Below the pieces are notes generated by a model. The model saw only the letters and a program-made list of their open reading frames with translations. It made no database searches and was not told where the DNA came from. From NCBI GenBank assembly GCA_928212115.1, contig CAKMRJ010003334.1, forward strand, positions 19,446,809-19,510,808: 64,000 nt of DNA. Direction: 5' to 3'. Position numbers and translations under genes: made by a program. The first letter of the stretch is position 1. The number at the start of each line of letters is the position of its first letter. Of the stretch, positions 11,984-23,932 are shown piece after piece. This DNA comes from Lactuca virosa. Lineage: Eukaryota > Streptophyta > Magnoliopsida > Asterales > Asteraceae.

Positions 11984-12536
11984 GCTCCTTGAGAATATGT
12001 AATTTGACTTTTTCTTCTGCTTTTCTTCTCCGCATAAATGCTCTTGATTTTAAGAAATGGTTCCATGTAGTGTTATTCTTATGGGCAACATGCCATTTCA
12101 AAATTAAACAATCACGGTTAATTATTTTTCCTATTTATATATTTTTTTTTAATATTTTGTATCTAATACGGCTCAATATCCTACAACTGATCGTATTTGT
12201 ATGCAAGAGAGCAAAATTATGCTCAATGACACTCATGTTAATCTTTTGGTTTTTAATTTTTTTTATAGCTTTTTGCAATTTTTATCATTTCTACACAAAT
12301 TGTAATTACCATTCTATGACTTTTTAAAGGTGGATATTTGATCACAGTGAGTTATTGCTAATTTGGTGTTTTGTTTATATGAGTTTGACTTATATTTGTT
12401 ATTTTGTTTATTTAAATATTACTATTACTATTACAAATATCTTACCTTTTTGGAGTTCATTAGCCGGAGAATTGGTTAGTTTTATTTTTTAATTTAAATG
12501 AATGTATTTTTGGTTTTGGCTGAGAATTGGTTAATT

Positions 12537-12572
<36 letters not shown>

Positions 12573-13469
12573 AATTAAATGAATGTATTTTTGGTTTTCG
12601 ATAAGATCTTAAAACGTTATAAGTTTAGGGAATTCAAGGTTTTTTTTGTTGACAGTGGTATGTAGGCAAAAGAATGAGTGAGATCACTTTCAAGTTGTTA
12701 CGTATGCGTTGTGAATTACTATCTTTATGATAATGGGCATCTTAGTCATTTCAAGTAATTAGAGGGTAGTATTTGTATATTTATTTATTCAAGGGAGGAA
12801 GATGATGTACCGATTATATACTTAACAGAATAATATTTTCAATACTACGATTTTATTTTTCTAGATATTTTTTTTGAATTCTAAACCATGTAACACACGT
12901 GTTCAATTTTGAAGTTACAAAATGATTGGTATAAGGTGGTTTTTAGTAATTACGGACAAAACAACACACTTTATGTGAAAATAACTGTTTTCACATCTAT
13001 GATTATTGATTACGACTTTTAAAGCACATTCATTATGTTATTTTATATCAATCTACTATTGGATGTTACTTAATTTATTAGTTTTGAATCATATTTATTC
13101 ATATTTTCTCCATTTTCACTGATCTATTGTTCATAACGTTGGCATGGTAATTTAAGCATCATAATCACAATGACTTTGTTTTTGGTTTTGGGAACCTTAT
13201 TTATCATTTTACCCCTTAAAAGCCTACATAATAACACCCATAATTTCATGTCTTCAAGCGTTTGGTAATTGTGTGACCGGCTTGTATTCTCCTTGGAAAC
13301 TATCATTTTTTATGTAAACACAATTTGGTACTTCTGCGATGAGGTGGTATTCAATGTGCAAAAGATCTATAAAAATTAATAAATGTTTGCAAATCTGTAA
13401 TTAACGTGTTTTTTAAAGTTTCAATGTTATTTTACTTCATCAACCGTGTGTACACGGGTTATAACCTAA
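11984..13469 (+). mobile_element. AT-rich DNA ending in a Helitron-type 3' terminus
   Basis: No gene is seen. The right end has a Helitron 3' signature: hairpin CCGTGT-GT-ACACGG at 13444-13457, eight bases, then CTAA at 13466-13469 followed by T. Helitrons insert between A and T and end in CTRR. The 5' TC end was not found, so the left limit given here is only the end of element A's target duplication. Non-autonomous if real. Confidence 0.4.
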
Positions 13470-14701
13470 TTATTGAAGATACATTTGACATTACATGCTA
13501 ATAAAAATTCTTGTTGTGCCCTATCTGTTTAGAAGTCTGCTGGATTTATTGTCATACCGTTTGCTAGAATTGTTAATCATTTTAGGGGAAAATCTAATCC
13601 CTCAGTGAAGTCGTGATCGATCAGCTATCCTAGAACCAATTTTCTCCATCGCCAAAAATTGAGCTCCATCCCTCCCTCCCATCTTCCGGCCTCTATCACC
13701 TTCTTCCCTCTCAGCCCTGTATTGGCTACCACCACCGGTAAGCCGCACCGCCGTTATTAGTCGTTTACCCTTTCATTACTTTAATCGCTTGATATTCTCT
13801 TGTAAATTGATTAAGTGTTCTGGATGTGATCAGATGGAATTAGCTTTTCCTAGAGATGAAGAACATCAAGACCTTAATGTGAGTAACCATCAATTAACAA
13901 TTACAATTATGGAGTTGTGAAAGCTTGACCGATGAAATCGAAGAGGAATCCTGATTTTTGGCGAGGTTGTGAGGATTAAAGTGATTGTCGACAACAATGC
14001 AGATGAGGTACTTCACATTCCTTGATTTCAATTCAACTTGTTTTTTTAACAAACCGAGTTCTTGGATTTATGATTTATGTTCATTGTCTATCATATTTCT
14101 TTGCTTGTCTGAATCGGTGTTGTACAACTCATTAAGAAAGCTTCAGTTGATGAATTTATCGTAGAAACTGTCAAGGTTCAGATACAACATTTATCAAAGA
14201 CTTGTTCTTGTTCTTATAATTTATGAATTTATAAATACATAGTTTTATCTTTAATATATTCAAGACTTCAATTGATTAATTTATGGATGCCACTGAACTT
14301 CAGGAACTGAGATTAGAATCGTATTTTCCAGGATTTCATAACCAATGACCTTCCCCATGGCTCGTGTTTAATGTTGCAAACTAAACACAATTTGATCCAA
14401 GGCGAAATTTAATTGGTGAAGGTTCTCACAGGCGTCTAACATCTTCCATGAAAATTGAAAACCATCAAGAAGTTTTATCTAATCTCCCATCACTCTCCTG
14501 TAAGGCCAGGGTTATTAAGAGACTACCCTCTGGTGTATTTGCTGACTCATTCTAGCTACAACGTCTTACTCAACTTGGTGGTAAATTACAGTCATACCCT
14601 TAAAGTAATTTGTGTAGCATGTTTAGCTCAAAAAGTTAAACTCTGTGTGTTTTTTTTGTAGTGTTTACTGATGCTTCTGCATTTAGGTACACTGGTTTAG
14701 A
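13470..14701 (+). other. Non-coding or decayed gene-like DNA
   Basis: Contains pyrimidine-rich 5'UTR-like sequence (13630-13740), and an ATG at 13833 opening a short frame of about 15 codons that ends in a donor-like GTGAGT. A second exon-like stretch near 13950-14007 also ends in a GT. These resemble exons of a host gene or a captured fragment, but I do not recognise the product. Confidence 0.3.
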
Positions 14702-15050
14702 GTTGTCAATGTTAATTATTGTTCCGAAGGAGAAATCGAGAAGGAAAGTTTTAAATGTGTTCCTGTTGAAGAAGGAAACACATCATCAACTAGTGAAATT
14801 GATCATAGTTTTAAGGAAGAAATTAAATAACTGTTGGATCCTGAACACGAGTCTGAACATGTAGAATCCGAAAAACTTGTTGATGATATAAAGATTGTCC
14901 ATGGTGATCACTTGTCCATGTGGAATGCTTCCAAGAATGCTTACAGGTAGATTGCTATTTCTAAAAATCTTAGCAAGAAAAAGGCCAGCAAAGGTTTTAT
15001 ATTTCAAAAGAAGATGTTAAGATTTTGGTGTTGTTGTAACTTTCTAGTAT
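14702..15050 (+). pseudogene. Glu-rich gene fragment, unrecognised
   Basis: One frame stays open across about 115 codons except for two stops (TAA at about 14828 and TAG at about 14948). The translation is acidic, rich in Glu, Ser and Asp, with codon use unlike the AT-rich noise around it. I recognise no domain. It may be an exon of a decayed gene or a fragment captured by a transposon. Confidence 0.3.
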
Positions 15051-15189
15051 CATGTTGTTTTTTTATATTTAATGCATTAGCAATTCATAAAAAATAAAAG
15101 TTTGATTTTATTTCATAGTTTACCGTGCAGTGATGATAATTTGGTAACATGTTGTATATGGTATAACATGTCGATTTTAGATCTTATAG

Positions 15190-15835
15190 TTGAGAATTAT
15201 TATAGAGATGGTCATTATGGCAGGAAAATATTACATAAATGATCCCATAACAATAACGGAAATGGTCCCTGTGGTAGAAAAAATTGCAAAAATCGTCCAT
15301 GTGGTTGAAAAACAATTACATAAATTGTCCGTATACTGGAAATTATTATAGAAGTCATCCATGTGATCGAATTACTTTACAAAAAACAGTCCATGTGTCA
15401 TAAAATATTTACATAAACGATCCCTTTGTCAGAAAATCCATTACATAAATAGTCCATATGGCATAGTATCTTTACAAAATATTCCCTGTTGCAGAATTAC
15501 ATTACAGAAACACTCCCTATGCCATAATATCTTTACAAAATGGTCCCTATGGCAGAAATACATTATAGAAATAGTCTATGGCATAATATATATATAAAAT
15601 TGTTCTTATGGTAGAAATACATTACAAAACAGTCCTTATGGCTTAATATCTTTACAAAATGGTCCATGTGCCAGACATTCATTATAGAAACCGTCCCTAT
15701 GGTAGAAAATATATATCGATTTAGTCCTTGTGGCAAAAATACATGACATATGTAGTCATGTGGCAGAATTTGTGTACAAAAAAGGTCCTAAAAAACAATT
15801 ACAAAAATGGTCCCAAATTAAATACATATATCTGA
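15190..15835 (+). repeat. Degenerate tandem repeat, about 40-47 bp units
   Basis: A phrase like AAATGGTCCCTATGGCAGAA followed by a TACATTACA-like spacer is repeated about a dozen times with heavy drift. No coding content. Confidence 0.8.
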
Positions 15836-16102
15836 TCAAAATTTTAACGGTTTTCCCATGACAAATCCTACCGAACAACAAAGTTAAAAAAATTTAACAA
15901 TCAAGGTAGAAAACATTAAAGTACTAAAATGTAATCAAACTCATAACAAATAATCTTGATCTTTTGTGTGTTCTTTCATCTTGCTATGAAGACTATGATG
16001 AGTCTCTTGACTTGGACTGTACCATCCGATTTTCAGATATTCTCTGTAACATCCCTATTTCCAGGTATGCGATTTATTATTCAAAAGACAAGTTTCCCTT
16101 GG

Positions 16103-16206
16103 AACTCGTCGAGTTGATGGCCTCAACTCGACGTATTGGAAGGCTTTGGTTCGTGCATCTTTATGGACCATCTCGACGAGTTGGAGAGGAAAACTCGACG
16201 AGTTGG
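16103..16206 (+). repeat. Upstream ACTCGnCGAGT box cluster, LTR M
   Basis: AACTCGTCGAGTT at 16103-16115 and related, partly mutated boxes follow, ending just before the core promoter. A second cluster lies at 16964-17044. Confidence 0.8.
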
Positions 16207-16218
16207 CGGCTGATTATG

Positions 16219-16252
16219 AAACCCTAAATTTTAGGGTTTGCACCCTATATAA
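16219..16252 (+). promoter_or_regulatory. Core promoter of LTR M
   Basis: Inverted telo-boxes AAACCCTAAA-TTTTAGGGTTT are followed by GCACCCTATATAA. It is the cleanest example of the promoter layout seen in the LTRs here. Confidence 0.65.
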
Positions 16253-17219
16253 CTTCCTTAAGTCCGTGAGGCTGATCTTTTATCAGCCTCTAAACCCTAA
16301 TATCGGCCTTGTGAACCCTAATATTCATTTCATCTCATATTATGAGTTAGTGTGGCATATTGGAGCAAAAGAAGGAGAAGATTGAGAGAATGAGGCAAGG
16401 ATCTAGCAAGCTAAGCTCTCATATTCAGTTTGGCACTCTTTTGGACCGTTGTAAGTATTCAAGATCTGATTTTTATCTATCTATGTGGCTAGATCTTGAG
16501 GTTGGTCCCTTTTTCTCCTTGTTCTTGGATGTTGTAATGGATGGACTTCATAAAGTTTACAACTTTATGAATCTCCAGGTCAAAGTGACCTTATAGCGGG
16601 TTGTATCTAGTCTTTTGTCAAGCTTGGATGCTATGCATGGAGTTTAGGTCATGTTTCCCCTTTTTGACCCATTTTGGGTTCAAGACATGCATTGTACATG
16701 CATGTCTATAAAGCACCAACCTTTGGGACATTTTTGAGGCTAGAATCTCTCCTAGAGAGGTTGGGTTCCAGATCTCTAGGATTTTGTGCTTAATGGTTAA
16801 GACTTTGACTTTTCAAGCCTTGTGGAAGGGTTTTTAAGCTTTTGGAGTAGCCCCAAAGGATAAAGTTGGAAACTTTATCCTTTTAGACACATTTGGAGTT
16901 CAGATCTAAGCTTTAGAGTCCCTGGAATCGAAGAATCATCTGAATGTGTTAAGCTGGGGAAAACTCGACGAGTTGGCTAGGGTTTTCCCTGAATTTCTGA
17001 GTACTGTAGAACTCGACGAGTCCATAGGTGCACTCGACGAGTTGGGTCAACAAGGACTGTTGACCATGACTGTTGCCTTTGACTTTGACCAAGCTGACCT
17101 TTGAGGGCATTTTGGGTATTTTAGGGTTTTAATGGAATTGGTCACATGGTGGTTGTAGGCATTTGAGTCAGGGGCTGATATTCGGAGTCAGACCTTGTCA
17201 GTTATGCACTACTTGTGAG

Positions 17220-17766
17220 GTGAGTTGTCCTCACTATACTTGCAGGTCGAAGGCACCAATGTCGACCCATTGGAATGGTATCATGTGATGCATGTTATTG
17301 TATTGTTATGATCTGTTAGATCGGTATCCTAGTAGATAGGATGTTGTCATGCTTAGTTATCTCTAGATCTGTGTGACTGGATGTAGTCTGTTATATGATT
17401 ATCTGTTATGTGTGCACATGATTTTTGGTGGCTGAGGCTTCACTGCTTTATGCGTAAGCCAACAGGCCGAGGCATTCCAACCCGATAGTCGAGGGCCTAG
17501 GGTATTCCATCCCGAGGATGATTGGACCTATAGTATATTGGTATTCCAACCCGATGGTTGAGGGTCTGGGGTATGCCATCCCGAGGATGACTGGACCATA
17601 ATATATTGGCATTCCAACTCGATGGTTGAGGGGCCTGGGGTATTCCAACCCGATGGTTGATTGAGCCCAAAGTATGTTGTTTTTATAACTGTGCTATTTG
17701 TTATGTATTGGTATTTTAGGGGAAACTCACTAAGCTTTGGGCTTACAGTTTTGGATTATGTTTCAG
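17220..17766 (+). other. Putative LTR-leader intron, LTR M
   Basis: Donor GAG/GTGAGT, acceptor TTTCAG/GTAC. Inside are alternating hairpins CATCC-CGA-GGATG (17508-17520) and CAACC-CGAT-GGTTG (17547-17560), then the conserved box CTCACTAAGCTT...GCTTAC at 17724-17747, 35-40 nt before the acceptor. Confidence 0.6.
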
Positions 17767-18080
17767 GTACTTCAGACAATCGTGGGAAGGTAAAGGCATG
17801 ATCGTGCACCTCCTCATATTTTATTTCATAATTTTGGGGTTTCTCTGATATGACACTTATTTTGAAAACAATTTGTAAATGTAACACTGTAAATTTTCAA
17901 ACAAAATTTTCATTTAAAAATCACATAATTCTCCTAACACATTTCACAAAAATCTCACTTATTAAATTTACAAAACGCAACTCCATAATTGTTTGATTAA
18001 TAATCCAGGATCCTCGAAACATAACTTTTTCTCTGGTGTGTACAATCAAGCTGGCGCCTTCCCACGATCCTGAGAAGAAC

Positions 18081-18490
18081 CTGAAACACATATCACATAA
18101 CACGGTAAGCACGAAGCTTAGTGAGTTCCCTAAAATACCACATGCACAAATAATAAGCCTCTCATGGCAATACTCGGCATGGACCCTCCAGTCTCATGCG
18201 TCTCGGTGTGGACCCTCCAGTCTCACGACTTGGTGTAGACCCTCCGGTCATGTGTCTCAGTGAGGACCCTCCGGTCTCACAGCTTGGGTTGGACCCTCCG
18301 GTCCTGTCTCAATGGGAACCCTCCGGTCCCACAACTCGGGTTGGACCCTCCGTTCCGATCTCGGTAAACACAAATATAGCATATATATCACACAGACAAA
18401 ATGCATAATATCACATAACTCAAATAAGCACATAAGACCCTCCGATCACACATAGATACCACTCATGGTAAAGTATAGTGAGAAGACTCA
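18081..18490 (-). other. Putative LTR-leader intron, LTR L
   Basis: Minus strand donor GAG/GTGAGT at 18490 and acceptor TTTCAG/GTTC ending at 18081. Between them are units of roughly 35 bp around ACCCTCCGGT, for example GGACC-CTCC-GGTCC at 18291-18304, then the conserved box at 18105-18127. Confidence 0.6.
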
Positions 18491-18899
18491 CCTCGGATGA
18501 TGAACAGCCCCTATAAACGTTGCTGCTGCGCACCAGCCTCTATCTCTGAGCCAAACCCACAATTAACCCAATTAGGAACTAAGTCCAAACTCTCACTCAT
18601 TAGGTCTAAAGGTAGATGTGGCAACCCGAAATATTTGGATCAAGCAAGGTCTAAATTGTAACCCTATTACAAGGAGAACCTTGAAAACCATTAGAGTATA
18701 AGTATGCACTTTGGAAGTCACCTACAAGTTAACCTCTTGAAAGTAAACAAAATTTAGTGAGGTAAAACTAGATAAATGCATTTGATTAAGGATCACATGG
18801 TGTAGACACAAGAACTTGTAATTGTGTCACAATCTTGAGCAATTGAATTATAAGGACAACATATTTGAGTTTGCTATTAATTAATACCATATATACCTT

Positions 18900-19240
18900 C
18901 CTAGGACCCATCCAAGACCATGAACACCTTTAAAGAAGTACCCTTGGCCGTAAAACCCTCTAATGGGCCATGGCTTCGCCGTGGACACCATGAAGGAAGG
19001 AATCTCGGCCGTGAACACCCTTAGTGGATCACCTTTGGCTGTGAACTACATTAACAAACTAAAGCTAGGCCGTGAACACACCCCTAGGTAATGTCTTGGG
19101 CATAAACTACATAAGGATTCCAAACCTTGACCATAAACACTTCCCTAGGAAGCATCAAGGGCGTAAACACCATAAAGACTCCAAATTTTGACCATGAACA
19201 CCTCCCTAGGAGGCATCTTGGTGTAAACACTTAGATATTT
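18900..19240 (+). repeat. Degenerate tandem repeat in K with GTGAACACC boxes
   Basis: Units of about 60 bp share CCGTGAACACC or variants (GTAAACACC, ATAAACAC) and a CCTAGGAGGCAT-like block. It takes the place that palindromic box clusters hold in the other LTRs. Confidence 0.7.
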
Positions 19241-19675
19241 TAAGTGTTCACGGTTGATGAGTGTCTTTTTCCATTTCCCCATGCTAATCCCAGTAAACTA
19301 TGTAGGAACCATCAAATATCCATGCATTATCCACCAGGTTACCAAGCATATCTTATCCCTTTCATCCTCCTTTATTATAAGCGTAAACTACTTCCCATTT
19401 ATCACATTTGCTTTCTGTAAACTCCTAAAATCACTCCCAATGTATTCAAGCTTCAAGCCTTGTTTCTTCAAAGTATTCCCTAGATCTTGTAAGTATTCAT
19501 GATTAGCTAAGTAGTTTCTCATATTCTTTTATTTATTTCATCATATTTACACATAAACTTATGTGTTAATATTCTTAGGATATTCTAAAGTTCAAAGAGT
19601 TTATCAAACTCTTCAAGTGTTAGGACTTAAACACTTCTCAACATCTATCCAAATCATCCACCAAATCAAACCAAG

Positions 19676-21170
19676 GTGAGCTTCATGCCCCACTTTTTTC
19701 AAGTTTTCATTATTTGGGGGGGGGGGGGGAGAATACAAGTCAAATCTTGTCTAAATCCTTGGATAATTGCATGTATTTGTATGTTTAGGTGTTTATGTGT
19801 GTTGAAATGTTTTTACTTCATGTTAATACTCCATAAACTTGAGTTTTCACAAACCTCATGATGTTAGGACAAAGTTGTCTTTGTATAGATCTACATATTT
19901 TGTATTATATAAAACATAAAACTAAGCTACTAGGTAAATATATGATGAGTTACACCAAAATGGTAATTTTTGGTTAAAAACACTTTTACCACTAAAACTT
20001 GTGCAAACTTTAAGACATAATAAATTTCATGGATTTATATGAGATTTTGGTGGAACTAGTGAAAATATTTTATTCATAACAAGAAGAGAATATTTTGGTT
20101 GCAAAGATCTCCATAAAATTTTGGGTATGTCAAAACACCCTACAAAACATGGCTTTTTATCGAAAAATAAATGTTGCTAGTAAATCAATCATGTTAAGTT
20201 GCTTCTATTTCAAGGGTTTTGAAACTTGGAACATTATGTCATATTCATAACTTTTTGCAAGATAACAAACTATTAGTTATTATTTATAAATATTCAATAT
20301 AAATAATTTCATCAAGAAAATGTACAAACCAGGGCTTTTATGACAGATTTATTCACATGTCATAAACTGCCGTCATAAAACTTTCAGAAACACAAGTGTT
20401 AAACTGTATGTCATAAAGCAGAAAAACGCGTGTCATAAAACTGCAGTCATAATTTTACCCAAGGAAAACAGTATCTGCATTATTTAACAAAGGGAAAAAA
20501 ACTCGCGTACATTCCATTAAGGCTCTTGTGAGACTAGTTTTGTTTTTGTCGTACCTATCTAGGTACATTGTAAGTCCTGTGTTTATAACCAGAGTCCCCT
20601 GGAGGGGGAGCGGGATAATTGTGTATAGATCTATACGGGGTTGACACCCCACACATGTGTTGTTCGCTACAGCTAGACCGGCCAGTCTAAGGTGAAAAAT
20701 ATATGGACCATATCTGACGCCTGAAAAACGTCAGGGCAGGCATTCTCGTCATATTTGTATGGTTGTAAACGACTCACATAGAGTAGGGTCCTTTTGACAT
20801 TGGAATTACGTGGAATATACACCCCTTTTGTTTTATAAAATACAAAACTATGTTTCGTATATTTTGTAAACTGATTTCACAACTTCGATCTTAGGGTTTT
20901 AAGACCACGACATCTTTTATATGCAGAAAATATAGGATTTTCTGGGAACACCCTCTTTTCAGAAACAACAAAGGAAAACTAATGAACATGCAAGCAATTA
21001 TACATGATTTTGGGACGAGACTCACAAACTACTTTTTATAAGAAAATATTGGATTTTCTGGAGTTTTACAACTTACTATGAACAAAGATATTACGAAGTT
21101 TTCTTACAAAAATGCTTATGAACTCACCAACTTTTTAGTTGACGCTTTTCAAAACGACTTGTATTCTCAG
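19676..21170 (+). other. Putative LTR-leader intron, LTR K
   Basis: Donor AAG/GTGAGC, acceptor TATTCTCAG/GG. A ladder of hairpins spans 20551-20734, and a variant of the conserved box (GCTTATGAACTCACC) lies about 45-55 nt before the acceptor. Confidence 0.4.
20551..20734 (+). repeat. Hairpin ladder in LTR K
   Basis: Consecutive perfect stems: GTACCTATCTAGGTAC (20551-20566), CCCC-TGGA-GGGG (20596-20607), GTATAGATCTATAC (20623-20636), GGGG-TTGACA-CCCC (20637-20650), ACACATGTGT (20651-20660), AGAC-CGGCCA-GTCT (20675-20688), CTGACG...CGTCAG (20714-20734). Confidence 0.85.
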
Positions 21171-22745
21171 GGATCTAGTAGACAGGTAGTCACCACGATC
21201 GAGGCCTGGCATCGCTGCATTATGTTATTTCTACTTTTGTTATTCGTGTTTAACTTTTGAACAATTGTGTTGTAAACAATGTAATACTCTACATCTAAAT
21301 GTATGAATGTTTGTGTTGCTATGTTTCTTTTATATTCAATTATTATGATATTGTACAATGACGTCCTCCGCCCCCGGACGTTTCTGCCATTACGATTCGG
21401 GGGTATGACAGTAGACCACTAACCAGCCCATCCATAACCAAAAACTCATTGGGCCTACCAAGGCCCAATAAAAAAATGGGCTCTTCCGAGGCCCAACTCT
21501 CAAGTCCAAGTGAAAAGCCCAACTCAAGGGCCCAAGGCACATATATAAATTCCTCTGGTCCAAAACTCTAGTGCAACAAGCCCAAACTCCAGGCCCAACA
21601 CTCAAGGCCCAAAATGAGACTTAGCCCAAAAGTCCACAGTGAGGTTACGCGGGGCGTACCTCCCTTGGTACGCTTAGCGTACTCATGAATCCAGATTGGC
21701 CATCGGGGACACTTGGTCAGCACACGGGGCGTACAGGAATTACGCTCAACGTACTTCCTAGATTCACTCTTTCTACTCGTTTGGTCTTAATCGGTTAAGA
21801 ACTTGGCTTAAATCACAGATCTGGACTCCCTAATAGCTCTTACTCCATAAAGTCCGTGACTTTAAGCCTTTGCATGGCTGATAAGGTCACAAACACACAA
21901 GACTCTCACTCTCTTATCTCAAAATGCTCATATCTCATGCATGGCTTGATTTCAACGTCCAAGTCTTGATTTTTATGACATTACACCACTAAATACACTC
22001 AAAGGGGTTAATCATAGACTCTGGAGCTCAAATATCACATAAAGTCTCCAACTTTTGGGACAAAATCCTAAAATACTCTATTATGATGCACAAAACAAAA
22101 GAGTGAGAAAGCTTGGAGCTTTATACCTCTAGATGAAGCTCCCAACTCAGATATGCTCAGAATCAGGCCTGGACTCTCACTCCTTCTTCTCCAAAGCTCC
22201 TTCTTCACTTCAAGAACACACAAAATCACTTAGGGCTCTAAAATGGGCACACACAAGCTCAAGAACAAGGATTAGAGTTTGAGAGGGTTTATTGACTGAG
22301 GATGGTGGCTAGGAATGAGGCCATCTTATTCTTTATATAGGGACACCCCTCAATTAGGGTTTTTCATTATGTGCCTAGTACGCGCAGCGTACTAGGTGGC
22401 TCCGCTTAAAAATCACGCACATGAGTAAGCTAAGCGTACACACACGTACGCCCAACATACTCAGCTGCCACCTTTCTCTAATAAGGGACTTATCCTGCCA
22501 AAACTTCAAACTTCCATAGCTTCCTCGATATAACTCTGTTTCCAATAAACCTCATATCCACGGAAAGGTGACGAGATGCCCTACGCCTCTAGCAACTCGT
22601 CGCAACCCCGAGGCTTCCTCATGCCCGGGTTGCAGCCCACGAACCCTAATCACGAACAATCTGAAACAAGATGTTACAGTAAACAATGATGATTTTTGGG
22701 TTGTTTAAAAAGTTTAAAATTTTCCAAAATTTTATGAATGTTACA

Positions 22746-23220
22746 ATCTCATTTTAATCCTTGGTCTATTCAAGGTTTACGCATTTAGTCCCTCAATGTT
22801 TTTGAGGATTTCAAGGTCAGCCCGTACGTTGGGCGTATAAGGAGGTACACGCAACGTACATGCACGAGGAATAGATCGGGAGTGCCATGATAGTACGTTG
22901 GGCGTACGCTTGGTACGTATGTCGTACTAGCCTATACTCCAAACCCTAATTTTAAGGGTTGTTCCCTATTTAAAAAATCTTATATCCCTCTGGACCATCA
23001 TTATCAACCACCATTTCCTCCTCAAATCCTAATTTCGAGTCTAAGTTGCTTGGGTGAGTTTTGTGAGCTTATTGAGTGATTTTGGTGTATATTGTTGAAG
23101 AATGAGACTAGAGAAGAAGGAGTGGTTGCTAGCAAGCTTGTATATCCGTGAACCTTTCCTCTTTGTGTATCTTTTTCAGGTATAAAGTTTATACCTTGAT
23201 GAGTGTTCTATTTGATCTAC
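22746..23220 (+). repeat. LTR fragment N
   Basis: Has a GTACG...CGTAC box cluster (22821-22929), telo-box AAACCCTAATTTTAAGGGTT and a CCCTATTTAAA core at about 22942-22975, and downstream untranslated-like sequence. Neither end is clear. Its boxes match those of LTR L but in plus orientation. Confidence 0.6.
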
Positions 23221-23874
23221 ATGGTTGAAGTTTGAACAAATTACACGAGTGGTCCTTAAGGTTTTGTCTTTTTCCCTAAAGTAGTCCCTACGAAACTTTT
23301 TTTCCCTCAGATGGTATCTACGGAGCAAACCTTGCACATAAAAGGCCCCTGTGACTAACTTTGCTAACAGATTCTGTTAAGTTTTGTTAAATGACAAAAA
23401 TACCCTTTATTTTATGCACACAGATGGTCCTCTCTCTCTCTCTCTCCACCAAGTTATGATTTAGGGGTTTTCACAATTGCTTCAAAATTTTAAAAGCTAA
23501 ATTTAGAAATTTGTGGGCAAACCGTGTTTTAGGCGTAGCTAAGAACTTTGCACCATGGAATGATCATTCAGACAAAAGCTCAAACACTTGGTGGGCAATA
23601 AGATCAAACATGTTTCCCTGTAGCATTTTACAAACTTGAAAGAACACCTGAAAGCATAAACATCGTTTCTACACCCATTTCCATTCTCCTGCTCTTCACT
23701 TTCTCATAACCCGTTAACCCCTGTACCAAAAAAAGCATAATTTTGAATGGAAGATCCAATCACGATGAACAACATGAAGCAGTTTCATAAACAATCAAAT
23801 GCAAATCAAAGGAGAGATAAGAAATGCCGACTAGTCAAACCCCACCTTGCTCACCTAAATCCCTCACCGATATC
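23221..23874. other. Unclassified non-coding DNA
   Basis: Includes a GGTCCTTAAGG / AAATGACAAAAATACCC type sequence common in plant non-coding repeats and a (TC)n run near 23430-23446. No gene and no clear element border is seen until LTR C starts. Confidence 0.5.
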
Positions 23875-23932
23875 TGTAACGCCCCGATTCCCAGGTATTG
23901 TGTAAATAAGAATTTAATTGGTTTCAAGGCCT

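Larger units (their letters stand above)
18617..21410 (+). mobile_element. Solo LTR K, inserted in L
   Basis: Starts TGTGGCAACCCG and ends GGGGGTATGACA, 2794 bp, with the perfect target duplication GTAGA at 18612-18616 and 21411-21415. Its last 60 bp, including GACGTCCTCCGCCCC, match the reverse complement of the start of LTR G, so K and G are one family. No internal region remains. Confidence 0.92.
17880..22678 (-). mobile_element. Solo LTR L, inserted in M and interrupted by K
   Basis: Left end TGTAACAC, right end ATGTTACA. The target duplication GTAAA is perfect (17875-17879 and 22679-22683). Without K it is about 2.0 kb, minus orientation. Its boxes are of another type, GTACGC...GCGTAC, at 21643-21760 and 22377-22465, on either side of its core promoter (22330-22363, minus). 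Confidence 0.92.
16045..22745 (+). mobile_element. Solo LTR M, interrupted by LTRs L and K
   Basis: LTR M begins TGTAACATCC at 16045 and resumes after L at 22684, ending GAATGTTACA at 22745. Without the insertions it is about 1.9 kb. Flanks are TTCTC (16040-16044) and ATCTC (22746-22750), a 4/5 match to a target duplication. No primer site, gag or pol is attached, so it is a solo LTR. It has the telo-box/TATA promoter, two box clusters and the leader-intron module. Confidence 0.85.

Noticed and set aside
18180..18360. CRISPR-like array (short repeats with variable spacers)
   Set aside because: Plant LTR context, degenerate units and hairpin drift; no Cas genes.
19717..19729. Poly-G run as a regulatory G-tract
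   Set aside because: A single homopolymer, possibly of uncertain length; nothing else supports a function.
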